Positions 7,964 to 17,366 of a stretch of 17,366 nucleotides of DNA are shown here, piece after piece. Both the position numbers and the translations under genes were made by a program. The notes beneath the pieces were generated by a model. That model ran no database searches. It worked only from the letters and a program-made list of their open reading frames with translations, and was not told where the DNA came from. The DNA is taken from positions 1 to 17,366 of the forward strand of contig JANWHL010000159.1 in NCBI GenBank assembly GCA_025450405.1. Reading direction: 5' to 3'. Position 1 is the first letter of the stretch. Every line of letters begins with the position of its first letter. Source of the stretch: Ktedonobacterales bacterium. Lineage in GTDB: Bacteria > Chloroflexota > Ktedonobacteria > Ktedonobacterales > JADMIN01.

Positions 7964-8145
7964 AGCCTCTCCCCTGTGACGTGAGCATCCACCTTGACGT
8001 CTCACATCGTACGCCACTACACTTGGCTCAACTGGACTTCCGGGGGACCGTCCGTAGCAGTTCTCCGCCCATAGCCACCGCCCGCTGGCCACGGCTGAGG
8101 AGCAAACCTTCGCAAGGAACGGTCCGCGCCGCTGGAGGACGCCGC

Positions 8146-8637
8146 ATGACAAGTCCACTGAGCCCCCCGCACGACTCTGATGCCGAGAAGGCCTGCTTCC
8201 GGGTCAGTTGCTTCGCCGCCATCGAGCGCGCCGGACGCGTCCTGCTCGCCCGCCGCCGCGATATCGGCTGGTGGAATCTCCCCGGCGGCGGCGTCGAGCA
8301 CGGCGAGACCGTGGACGAGGCGCTGCGCCGCGAGCTCCGCGAAGAGATCGGCGCCGAGGTGGAGATCGTCCGCCTCACTGGCATTTATTCGAAGCCGCGT
8401 AAAGATGAGGTGGTCCTGGCCTTTCTGTGCCATCTGGCTCCTGGTGCCGAGCACACGTTGCGGACCACCGACGAAGTGTCGGAGATCGGCTGGTTCGCGC
8501 CCGACGACCTGCCCCCTGACCTGCTTCCCAAGCACCGCGAACGCGTCGCCGATGCTGTCTCCGGCCGGCCCGAAGCCGTGCTGCGCGCACAGCGCACTTC
8601 CACCTCCCAGGACCAACGGCTGGGCGTCCGCGAGTAG
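8146..8637 (+). CDS. Nudix hydrolase
   Basis: Nudix enzymes cleave nucleoside diphosphates linked to another moiety, using divalent metal. The 163-residue protein has a complete Nudix box at residues 48-70 (G-x5-E54-x7-R62-E63-L-x-E66-E67-x-G69), so all metal-binding positions are present. The preceding ARRRDIGWWNLPGGG stretch and the later TTDEVSEIGWFAPDDLP are typical of MutT/ADP-ribose-type members with broad substrates. I chose the ATG at 8146 because GGAGG (8134-8138) lies seven bases upstream; the frame stays open to 7981, but that extension is not protein-like. It diverges from the membrane protein gene. Substrate is not predictable from sequence. Confidence 0.93.
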   Translation: MTSPLSPPHDSDAEKACFRVSCFAAIERAGRVLLARRRDIGWWNLPGGGVEHGETVDEALRRELREEIGAEVEIVRLTGIYSKPRKDEVVLAFLCHLAPGAEHTLRTTDEVSEIGWFAPDDLPPDLLPKHRERVADAVSGRPEAVLRAQRTSTSQDQRLGVRE

Positions 8638-8978
8638 GCGCCCCCGAACGCCGCAAGACCCAGCGGACACACACTACGTGGACACCGTGCCCTCGCCGCT
8701 TGTACAATGTGCGGACAGGTGAAGCATTGCGCGGGGCAGGGTCGCCCCGAGTCTGAACATGGCCGTACGCACTGGCGGCGTGGCCAGAGACATAGCGGAC
8801 GGCCAGAGCGGTCGTGTGGTCTGCCGCTTGCGGTGACCGATCGTGCGGGCCATCGCGAAATTGAGCCGCGCGCGCCGGTACCCATTCTCCGCGCGTCGCG
8901 GCTGTCTCCCGGCGGTCTTTGCCGCGACCAAACGGGAGCATCCGCCCAGTGCGAGCATTTGTTCGGAAGGAAGCGCGC
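8638..8978 (+). other. Intergenic region: promoter plus long leader of the response regulator gene
   Basis: No convincing gene is present. The open frame starting at 8707 has no ribosome-binding site and looks like noise. A good promoter lies at 8679-8708, which leaves about 265 transcribed bases before the start codon. I see GC-rich segments that could fold but no riboswitch class that I recognise. Confidence 0.5.
8679..8708 (+). promoter_or_regulatory. Sigma-70-like promoter of the response regulator gene
   Basis: TGGACA (8679-8684) and TACAAT (8703-8708) are separated by 18 bases. Each box matches the consensus at five of six positions. It points to the gene starting at 8979. Confidence 0.55.
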
Positions 8979-10031
8979 ATGCGGGATTTGGCCAGTGTGG
9001 GCGCTTTGGGCGCGCCCAGCGCGTCTCCCCCGCCGACGATCCTGATCGTCGAGGACGACGAGCCCATCAAACGCATGCTCCGCTCCATGCTCGAGCTCGA
9101 AGGCTTCGAGCCGTCCGTGGTCTCAACCGGCGAGCAGGCCATTGAGGTCGCCCTCCGCGAAGTGCCCCACCTGCTCATCCTCGATCTCACGTTGCCCGGC
9201 ATGGATGGCTTCGAGGTCGTCCGCCATCTCCGCTCCAATGTCAAAACCGCCCACATCCCCGTCGTCATCCTCAGCGGTCGCCACGACACCGCCGACAAAG
9301 TGCGAGCGTTCGACAATCGTGTCGACGATTACCTGACCAAGCCCTTCAACTCCGAGGAGCTCGTTGCCCGCATCCGCACCCAGCTACGCCACGTGCGCGA
9401 AAACCTCCTCTCGCCGCTCACCGGCCTCCCGGGCGGCCTCCAGGTCGAGCGCGCCGTCGGCCAAAAGCTTCGCGAGTCAGGCCAGTGGGCCATCCTGTAT
9501 CTCGACCTCGACCATTTCAAAGCCTACAACGACATCTATGGGTTTCTGCGCGGCAACGACCTCATTCGCTTGGTGACCCGGACCGCCAACGAGGCGCTGC
9601 GCGAGGTAGGCAACATCACCGACTTCCTCGGCCACATTGGCGGCGACGACTTCGTCCTGATCACCACCCCCGACCGCGCCGAGCCCATCGCCGCCGCGCT
9701 CATCCGCCGGTTCGACATCGAGAGCCAGTTATGCTATACCGCCGAAGACCTCGACCGCGGCTGGCTCGTCGCCACCGACCGCCAGGGCCATCCCCGCACC
9801 TACCCGCTCGTCAGCCTCTCCATCGGCATCGTCACCAATCACTATCGGCCCATTTCCAGCACCGAGGAAGTCAGCCGCATTGCCGCCGAAGTTAAGCGCA
9901 AGGCCAAGGGCATGCCCGGCAGTACCTATTGGAGCGATCGCCGTACCGCCGACGACTTCGCTCACGTGAGCGGCCGCGCGCATCCCGGTGCCAGCGGCGC
10001 CAGCCCCAGCGACTTGAGCACCGCCCGCTAA
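8979..10031 (+). CDS. Response regulator with C-terminal GGDEF-like domain (GGDDF)
   Basis: This is a two-component response regulator fused to a diguanylate-cyclase-like domain. In the 350-residue protein, the receiver domain (about 20-140) has the acidic pocket E25/D26/D27, phosphoacceptor D69, S99 and K121, so it should be phosphorylatable. The GGDEF-family domain follows (about 145-320), with LTGLPGG near its start, the metal-binding DLDHFKAYND, and a signature that reads GGDDF (221-225). The fourth signature residue is Asp instead of Glu, and no RxxD inhibitory site precedes it. It may be inactive, weakly active, or a nucleotide-binding sensor. I chose the ATG at 8979 because GGAAGG lies about eight bases upstream; an upstream in-frame ATG at 8919 lacks this. 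No partner histidine kinase is in the window. Confidence 0.9.
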   Translation: MRDLASVGALGAPSASPPPTILIVEDDEPIKRMLRSMLELEGFEPSVVSTGEQAIEVALREVPHLLILDLTLPGMDGFEVVRHLRSNVKTAHIPVVILSGRHDTADKVRAFDNRVDDYLTKPFNSEELVARIRTQLRHVRENLLSPLTGLPGGLQVERAVGQKLRESGQWAILYLDLDHFKAYNDIYGFLRGNDLIRLVTRTANEALREVGNITDFLGHIGGDDFVLITTPDRAEPIAAALIRRFDIESQLCYTAEDLDRGWLVATDRQGHPRTYPLVSLSIGIVTNHYRPISSTEEVSRIAAEVKRKAKGMPGSTYWSDRRTADDFAHVSGRAHPGASGASPSDLSTAR

Positions 10032-10168
10032 TCCATCGCGCCGCCAGACCACGGGGCGCCGGAATCCATGGCCAGGCAGGTCACGCCGCTGCCTTCATCA
10101 CCTGGCCTTCGTGGGGGCGCCCGGTGGACGCCCGATCCGGTGTCCGCGCTTCGTCGGCGCGCCGCCTC

Positions 10169-10194
10169 GCTGTGCCGGCGCGCTGTGCCGGCGC
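10169..10194. repeat. 13-base direct tandem duplication
   Basis: gctgtgccggcgc occurs twice back to back. It is short and GC-rich, with no visible role. Confidence 0.7.
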
Positions 10195-10495
10195 GCTCCC
10201 CCAGCCGAAATGCCCCTGTCGTGGTCGCCGCCACTTTCCCCCGCATCACTCGCTGCCCACCGCAATTGGGCCTTCGACACCCATTCCGCATCCTCGCCAC
10301 ACGATCCGCCCGCTCTCGGTCGGCATGTTTACTCATGTTCACTCACGTGGATTTCCCCCCGATCTTCTCGCCATCCAGGATTCCCCACGCGTCTTCTTGA
10401 CGCCCGCTCGCCCCACCCCGCCCGCGCCTGGCCTCGCTGCGCTCCCGCCAGTCACGGCCTCAGCGCCAACGCCCCCGCGCCGCTCCGCGCCAAAC

Positions 10496-10504
10496 TGGTA
10501 TAAT
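10496..10504 (+). promoter_or_regulatory. Extended -10 promoter
   Basis: TGGTATAAT is a perfect TG-n-TATAAT extended -10 element; no -35 box is evident. It lies 46 bases before the ATG at 10551, giving a short leader with GGAGGAG. Confidence 0.65.
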
Positions 10505-10550
10505 GCCGACATCGCGCCATTCCCCGATTCCCTCTGGAGGAGAACCACCC

Positions 10551-11387
10551 ATGGGCAAGTTCATAGAGAAACTGCACGAAGTACGCACCGCATCCAGTTC
10601 TGGCTTTGGCTTCCTCCGCGGCTCCCAGCCCGCCATGACCACCACGCGCGCCGCCGCCCTGCTCGCCGTCGGCGCTCGCGGCGACGCCGCCGCGCTCGAG
10701 GCCGCGATTCAGAACGGCGCCGATGGCATCGTGATCAGCGGCTGGACTCCCAGCGCGCGCGAGTTCTCGAACCTCGTCAACGCCACCAGGGAGCGCCATG
10801 CCATCTGGGGAGTAGAGGCCACCAGTGACACCGACGCCGCGAGCCTGAAGGCCGCCAAAGAGGCCGGCGCCGCCTTCGCCATCCTCGGCCAAAGCGCCCC
10901 GGCCAGCCTGCTCCTCGCTAACCTCGAAGGTTTCGATCACATCGTGACCGTCGAGCCGCCACGCGACGAACAGCAGATCCTCTCCCTGCGTGCCAGCAAC
11001 CTGCTGCCCATGCAGGCCGCGCTCCTTCAGACTGGCCTCGCCTCCGGCGATGCCGCTCGTCTGAGCATTTCACAGTTCACCTGGTTGCGCCTCATCTGGG
11101 AATCCTTGCGCTTCCCCACCCTCGCGACCATCAAGGGCATCCCCACTGAAGACGACCTGCGCACCCTGGTCGAGCTCGGCGCGGATGGTGTGCTGATCAC
11201 GGCCACCGGCGCCGGATCGGCGTTTGGCCAGCACGTCGCCTCGCTCGTCGCCACCCTCCAGCGTATCCCCCCCCACCGCGAGAATGAAGCCGGCGCCTTG
11301 CTCACCGGGCTCATTGGCGTCCAGGGTCACCAGCCCGACGCCCCCGATCCCCGCCGCAAGCCCGAGCCAGAGCCCGAGGAGCCATAA
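10551..11387 (+). CDS. Putative TIM-barrel-like protein, function unknown
   Basis: I cannot name a family for this 278-residue protein. The sequence alternates short hydrophobic strands and amphipathic helices. Two Gly-Ala-Asp-Gly turns, NGADGIVISG (about 55-64) and LGADGVLITATGAG (209-222), resemble phosphate- or flavin-binding loops of TIM barrels such as aldolase-like or dihydroorotate-dehydrogenase-like enzymes. Other strand candidates are AIWGVEA, AAFAILG and HIVTVEP, and PTLATIKGIPTEDDLRTLVELG fits barrel strand 7 and its helix. The C-terminal 25 residues are charged and Pro/Glu-rich, probably a disordered tail. The ATG at 10551 follows GGAGGAG (10536-10542) at eight bases, with a strong extended -10 upstream, so it is clearly expressed as a single gene. 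Enzymatic activity is unproven. Confidence 0.8.
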   Translation: MGKFIEKLHEVRTASSSGFGFLRGSQPAMTTTRAAALLAVGARGDAAALEAAIQNGADGIVISGWTPSAREFSNLVNATRERHAIWGVEATSDTDAASLKAAKEAGAAFAILGQSAPASLLLANLEGFDHIVTVEPPRDEQQILSLRASNLLPMQAALLQTGLASGDAARLSISQFTWLRLIWESLRFPTLATIKGIPTEDDLRTLVELGADGVLITATGAGSAFGQHVASLVATLQRIPPHRENEAGALLTGLIGVQGHQPDAPDPRRKPEPEPEEP

Positions 11388-11749
11388 GCGCCCCCGTTGC
11401 GAAATCGCCGGCGCGTGGCTGATGCCACACGCTGGCGATCCACGCTCCAAAGCTCAGAATGCCCTCGATGACGGACTCATGGCTGGCCCTTTGCCCTCCC
11501 CTAGCCCACGACCCGACCAGAGCTATAGGAATCTCCGCAACGTAGCCCAATGGCTGAGTCGTTGCCGTGCTCACCGCGTTGCCCAACACCCGGATGCGCC
11601 CCACGCATTATCCGCGCGGGTGCGCCGTCCACCCTCGCGCATCGCGCTTTCCATCGTCGCGCTACCCATCGTTGCGGTCATTCCGTATACTGAGGTGGCG
11701 GCGGCGGACGGGCACGCCCATGTGCCGGAGCGAACGTGAGGACACGCGC
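11388..11749 (+). other. Intergenic region upstream of DUF488 gene A
   Basis: No gene, RNA or clear repeat is recognised in these 362 bases. A TATACT sequence at 11686-11691 could be a -10 box for the gene starting at 11750, but no good -35 box lies at the right distance. Confidence 0.4.
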
Positions 11750-12256
11750 ATGGACCTATCGGCCACGGCAAGAGTCGCGACTCCAGGAACACTCTGGAGC
11801 ATCGGCCACAGCAACCTGACCATCGAGCGGTTCATCGCGCTCCTGCGCGTCCACGCCATCGCCGTCCTTGCCGACGTGCGTACCGCCCCCTACAGCCGCC
11901 ATTGGCCGCAATTCAACCGCGAAGACCTCGCCCACAGCCTGAAGGACGCCGGCATCACCTACATCTTTCTCGGACGCGAGCTGGGCGGCAAGCCCGAGGA
12001 TGGCGCGCTGCGCGGGCCGCATGGCCTGCCCGACTACGATGCCATCGCCGCTACACCCCTCTATCAAGTCGGCCTCGCCCGTCTGATGGATCTTGGTGCC
12101 CACGGACGCACGGCCTTCATGTGCAGCGAGGGCGACCCCGCACGCTGCCACCGCGAGCGGCTGGTGGCTCGTGGTCTGCGCGCCGCCGGCTGGCAGGTCC
12201 ACCACATCCTCGGCGACGGCGACATCCAGGGCGAAGTCCAGGCCAGCCTATGGTGA
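11750..12256 (+). CDS. DUF488 family protein A
   Basis: This is a member of the DUF488 family, whose biochemical role is not established. The 168 residues begin with the family hallmark WSIGHSNLTIERFIALL (16-32), followed by ADVRTAPYSRHWPQFNRE (41-58). The C-terminal signature C125-SEGDPAR-CHR (C125, C133, H134, R135) is complete, and its paired Cys/His residues look like an active or metal-binding site. I chose the ATG at 11750, with GAGG about nine bases upstream; the longer frame from 11567 is low-complexity. It is followed, 330 bases later, by a second DUF488 gene of a different subtype, then by a DuOB-like gene and a RecQ helicase gene. This context suggests a link to nucleic-acid metabolism, which is inference. 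Confidence 0.9.
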   Translation: MDLSATARVATPGTLWSIGHSNLTIERFIALLRVHAIAVLADVRTAPYSRHWPQFNREDLAHSLKDAGITYIFLGRELGGKPEDGALRGPHGLPDYDAIAATPLYQVGLARLMDLGAHGRTAFMCSEGDPARCHRERLVARGLRAAGWQVHHILGDGDIQGEVQASLW

Positions 12257-12371
12257 CGTTGCCAGATGGCGCCCTCCATCGCGGCGTCTCCTTGGCGGAC
12301 GTACACGCGTCCTCCGGCCTCCGTCCACCGTCTCGTCCCGTCGTGGCCCGGCGTGCGCATTCGCTCTCTGG

Positions 12372-12420
12372 CTCGCCATCGCCATGGCGATGGCGAGGGG
12401 GCTGGCGAGCGAGGATCCAA
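12372..12420. repeat. REP-like palindrome with GGGGCTGG tail
   Basis: Bases 12372-12397 form a perfect 26-base inverted repeat with half-site ctcgccatcgcca. The following tail (gggGCTGGcGAGcGAGGAtCC) resembles the tail of the element at 17201-17274 once the inserted 20-base units there are removed. Confidence 0.75.
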
Positions 12421-12449
12421 GTCTCATGGGCCCCGATCTCTTTTCACTT

Positions 12450-12556
12450 CCTCCTCCGTGTCCTCTCCGTCTCTCCTCCGCGTCCTCTCAGCGCCCTCCG
12501 CGTCCTCGGCGGTTATTTCGTCCCCTCTGTGTCCTCTGTGTCCTCATTGTGAGTCT
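12450..12556. repeat. Degenerate short tandem repeats of the GAGGACACAGAGG type
   Basis: Units resembling cctccgtgtcct, cctccgcgtcct and cctctgtgtcct follow each other with a period of roughly 9-12 bases. On the minus strand they read GAGGACrCrGAGG. The right end (12523-12556) matches the flanks of the 20-base array at 2503-2616. Confidence 0.75.
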
Positions 12557-12586
12557 TCCGGCACCACGTCTCGAAAGGCGACCGCC

Positions 12587-13144
12587 ATGGTGCTCTACAC
12601 CATCGGGTTCACCCGCAAGTCCCTCCGCGAGTTCATCACCCTGCTGCGCGAGGCCGGCGTGGATGGCGTCGTGGATATCCGCCTGAACAACACCTCCCAG
12701 CTCGCCGGCTACGCCAAGCGCGACGACCTGGCCTTCGTCCTGGAGACCTTCGGCATTGGCTACCTGGAGGAGCCCGGCCTCGCCCCCACGCCAACCCTCC
12801 TCGACACCTACCGCCGCGACCACGATTGGGCGACGTACGAGCCCGTGTTCCGCGGCCTCCTCGCCGAGCGGCCCGTTGCCGAAATCCTGGCCGACATCAC
12901 GGCGCGGTTCGAGCGGCCCTGCTTGCTCTGCGCCGAGCCCGAACCCACCCACTGCCACCGCCGGCTCGTGGCCGAGGCGTTCACCCAGCTGCGGCCCCGT
13001 CTTGAGGTGCGCCACCTAGTCCTCGCGCCGCCCTCCCGCGTGCGCTCGGCACCACGCTCAGCCGCCACCTCGGCCGCACCCACCACCTCGGCCGCACCCA
13101 CCACCTCGGCCGCACCCACCACCTCGCGCAAGGGGGAAACTTGA
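12587..13144 (+). CDS. DUF488 family protein B with Thr/Ser/Ala/Pro repeat tail
   Basis: This second DUF488 protein has 185 residues and belongs to the subtype with D-I-R-LNNTSQLAGYAKRDDL (30-48). That subtype replaces the DVRxxPxSR stretch of protein A. It opens with VLYTIGFTRKSLREFI and retains the C-terminal signature CLLCAEPEPTHCHRRL (C115, C123, H124, R125). After about residue 155 it ends in a low-complexity tail with three TSAAPT repeats, encoded by an 18-base DNA repeat. I chose the ATG at 12587 because homology begins at its second residue and AAAGGCG lies upstream. Its stop TGA shares one base with the ATG of the next gene, so the two are translationally coupled. Biochemical function is unknown. 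Confidence 0.9.
   Translation: MVLYTIGFTRKSLREFITLLREAGVDGVVDIRLNNTSQLAGYAKRDDLAFVLETFGIGYLEEPGLAPTPTLLDTYRRDHDWATYEPVFRGLLAERPVAEILADITARFERPCLLCAEPEPTHCHRRLVAEAFTQLRPRLEVRHLVLAPPSRVRSAPRSAATSAAPTTSAAPTTSAAPTTSRKGET
13065..13128 (+). repeat. 18-base tandem repeat inside the DUF488 B gene
   Basis: ccacctcggccgcaccca occurs three times in tandem, with a partial fourth copy. The length is a multiple of three, so copy changes keep the reading frame and only alter the number of TSAAPT units in the protein tail. Confidence 0.92.
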
Positions 13145-13924
13145 TGCGCGCGCACGTCGTCCTCCTGGCGGTCACCCTGATGAAAACCGGCGTCTGCATC
13201 GCCGGCGTCCAGCACGATGCCCCATCCACATGGCTCCGCCCTGTCCGCGACTTCGGCAGCATCTTGCTCGGCGACATCACCTATCCGCCCACACCCGCCA
13301 CTCCCGCTACCTTGGGCACCCACCCCGCCCCCCACGCGCCCCGCGACCCCTCAGCACTCCGCCCGCGTCACGTGATGCGCCCCTTCGACATCGCCGCCTT
13401 CGACTTGGCTCATGCGCGCCATACGCCGCCGCATGTTGAGGACTGGACCTGCGACTTTGTCCACCAGCGTCCGCGCCTGATCGGCGTCTTGCCCGAGAGC
13501 GACCGCGCCGCCCTCCTTGACGCTGCGGCGACTGATCCCGCTGCCCTCTGGTCAGGCTCGCGCTCGCTCGGCGCGCTGGCTGTCGACACGCTCACGGCCA
13601 CCTTCCGCCACGACCCCTACTCTGGCAAGTACGACGCCCGTCTGGCCTTTCTTGGCCTGCCCGACGACACTGCCACCGCCGCCTGCACCGACCTCAAATG
13701 GCGCGCCCTCGGCCGCCGCCTGCTCGCCGCCCATACCCCACCAGGCGACGCCCCCGACGCACCGCGTACACTAACCCTGTCCAGCGACCGCCTGTGGGAG
13801 GCCCTCGTCGGGCCGCGCCGCTGCTGGCTGGCGCTTGGCACCAGTCGCGCTTACGACGGCCGCCACTGGCCGCTGGTCGTGGGCGTCCACACCATCCCCG
13901 ATTACGAGGCCGAAGTTGACTACA

Positions 13925-13935
<11 letters not shown>
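13144..13935 (+). CDS. Protein resembling the dual OB-fold (DuOB) family
   Basis: The 263-residue protein matches the pattern I know from proteins annotated as dual OB-containing domain. It has an N-terminal strand and MKTGVCIAG, then WLRPVRDFGSIL, then RPFDIAAFDLAHARHTPPHVEDWTCDF, and near the C-terminus RCWLALGTSRAYDGRHWPLVVGVHTIPDYE. OB folds usually bind nucleic acid or other proteins; no catalytic residues stand out. A Pro/Ala/Thr-rich insert (about residues 49-72) interrupts the first domain. The ATG at 13144 overlaps the stop of DUF488 B by one base, with AAGGGGGA upstream. Its own end overlaps the RecQ start by 11 bases. The arrangement says it works with those partners. The family call rests on remembered motif patterns, so treat it as probable. 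Confidence 0.75.
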
Positions 13936-17017
<3,082 letters not shown>

Positions 17018-17200
17018 CCAACACTTCAGGCTGGCGTGCGCGGCCCACCCTTGCCTGTCCACCGCACGCTGACCATCGTGCTCGTCACCTCCCAAACATC
17101 GAGCCTATCGCGTCGAGACGGTGGACTTCGTCCCACCAGCTAACACGTCCTGGGCCGGCACCATCCTAAGCGCGCCGACACCCTGGCCTCCGGCCCCCAT

Positions 17201-17274
17201 CCCCGTCGCGACGGGGAGGGGCTGGGGTCCCCCACTGGGGGCTGGGGTCCCCCACTGGGGGCTGGGGGAGAGGA
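17201..17274. repeat. REP-like palindrome carrying two 20-base units
   Basis: ccccgtcgcgacgggg (17201-17216) is a perfect 16-base palindrome, extended imperfectly by flanking CCCC and GGGG. It is followed by GGGGCTGGGG, two tandem 20-base units and GAGAGGACCC. It lies just past the recQ stop and could help end that transcript. Confidence 0.8.
17221..17260. repeat. Two tandem copies of the 20-base hairpin unit, inverted
   Basis: gctggggtcccccactgggg occurs twice, followed by a partial gctgggg. The reverse complement is a circular shift of the unit at 2522-2601, with no mismatch in the repeat core. Confidence 0.95.
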
Positions 17275-17366
17275 CCCTAGGGTACCGACCAGTGCCCCGA
17301 CCGCGCCCGTGTGTTACAATCAGGGCATCAGGAATAGGTGTTCGGATCGACCGATACCCACCACTC

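Larger units (their letters stand above)
10032..10550 (+). other. Intergenic region without a recognisable gene
   Basis: These 519 bases hold several open frames on both strands, but all are arginine-, proline- and serine-rich noise without ribosome-binding sites. I see a 13-base tandem duplication (10169-10194) and a promoter near the right end. The region may carry remnants of lost genes. Confidence 0.55.
12257..12586. other. Repeat-rich spacer between the two DUF488 genes
   Basis: No gene is supported. The spacer holds a 26-base perfect palindrome with a REP-like tail (12372-12420) and a run of degenerate CCTCyGyGTCCT units (12450-12556). The reading frame of the downstream gene stays open through the repeats, but the translation is Ser/Pro/Arg noise. 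Confidence 0.7.
17018..17366. other. Downstream intergenic region with REP-like element
   Basis: No gene is recognised in these 349 bases. They hold the palindrome and two 20-base units at 17201-17274. A TACAAT near the right edge (17315-17320) could be a -10 box for a gene beyond the window, but I see no -35 partner. Confidence 0.6.

Noticed and set aside
8707..9045. 112-residue open frame upstream of and overlapping the response regulator
   Set aside because: It overlaps the receiver domain in another frame, has no ribosome-binding site, and its composition is Arg/Gly noise.
10068..10503. Open frames on both strands in the gap after the response regulator
   Set aside because: They are Arg/Pro/Ser-rich, overlap each other, and lack start signals or recognisable motifs.
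11311..11604. 97-residue minus-strand frame between the TIM-barrel-like gene and DUF488 A
   Set aside because: It overlaps the end of the upstream gene, has no ribosome-binding site and no family pattern.
12266..12586. N-terminal extension of DUF488 protein B
   Set aside because: The extension is a translation of dispersed DNA repeats. The conserved domain starts exactly at the ATG at 12587.
17315..17320. TACAAT as a promoter for a gene beyond the right edge
   Set aside because: No -35 element is found at a suitable distance, and the gene it would serve is not in the window.

Overview
This is a GC-rich bacterial chromosome segment. Gene content and protein style suggest an uncultured member of the Chloroflexota: an E1alpha/E1beta/E2 pyruvate dehydrogenase cluster, a response regulator with a GGDEF-like domain ending in GGDDF, a monomeric sarcosine oxidase-like enzyme, and dispersed GC-rich palindromes between genes. 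That phylum call is inference with modest confidence. No rRNA, tRNA, CRISPR array, transposase or phage gene was seen.

Layout from left to right. Positions 1-3698 (minus strand) hold pdhA, pdhB and the start of the E2 gene, whose C-terminus runs off the left edge just before the catalytic motif. A 310-base gap between pdhA and pdhB carries four tandem copies of a 20-base hairpin unit. Divergent from pdhA is a small 7Fe-type ferredoxin (3794-4036, plus). It converges on secG (4303-4542, minus) across a perfect hairpin. Further minus-strand genes are an FAD amine/sarcosine oxidase (4783-5952) and a 617-residue four-helix membrane protein of unknown function (6110-7963). A Nudix hydrolase (8146-8637, plus) diverges from the latter.

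From 8146 onward all genes are on the plus strand: the Nudix hydrolase, the GGDEF-like response regulator (8979-10031) behind a good promoter and a long leader, and an unassigned TIM-barrel-like protein (10551-11387) behind an extended -10 promoter. Then comes the most interesting block: DUF488 protein A (11750-12256), DUF488 protein B (12587-13144), a protein resembling the dual-OB (DuOB) family (13144-13935), and a 1030-residue RecQ helicase with an extra N-terminal TPR-like region (13925-17017). The last three overlap end to start and are very probably one translationally coupled operon. This looks like a nucleic-acid processing or genome-maintenance/defence module whose non-helicase parts have no known biochemistry that I can name.

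The second theme is repeats. One 20-base hairpin unit occurs four times in tandem at 2522-2601 and twice, in the opposite orientation, at 17221-17260. In both places it sits inside another dispersed repeat. For the first array the matching 'empty' site is visible in this same window at 12523-12556, so the 80 bases behave as an exact insertion. Palindromic elements near 12372 and 17201 share a tail and look like one REP-like family.
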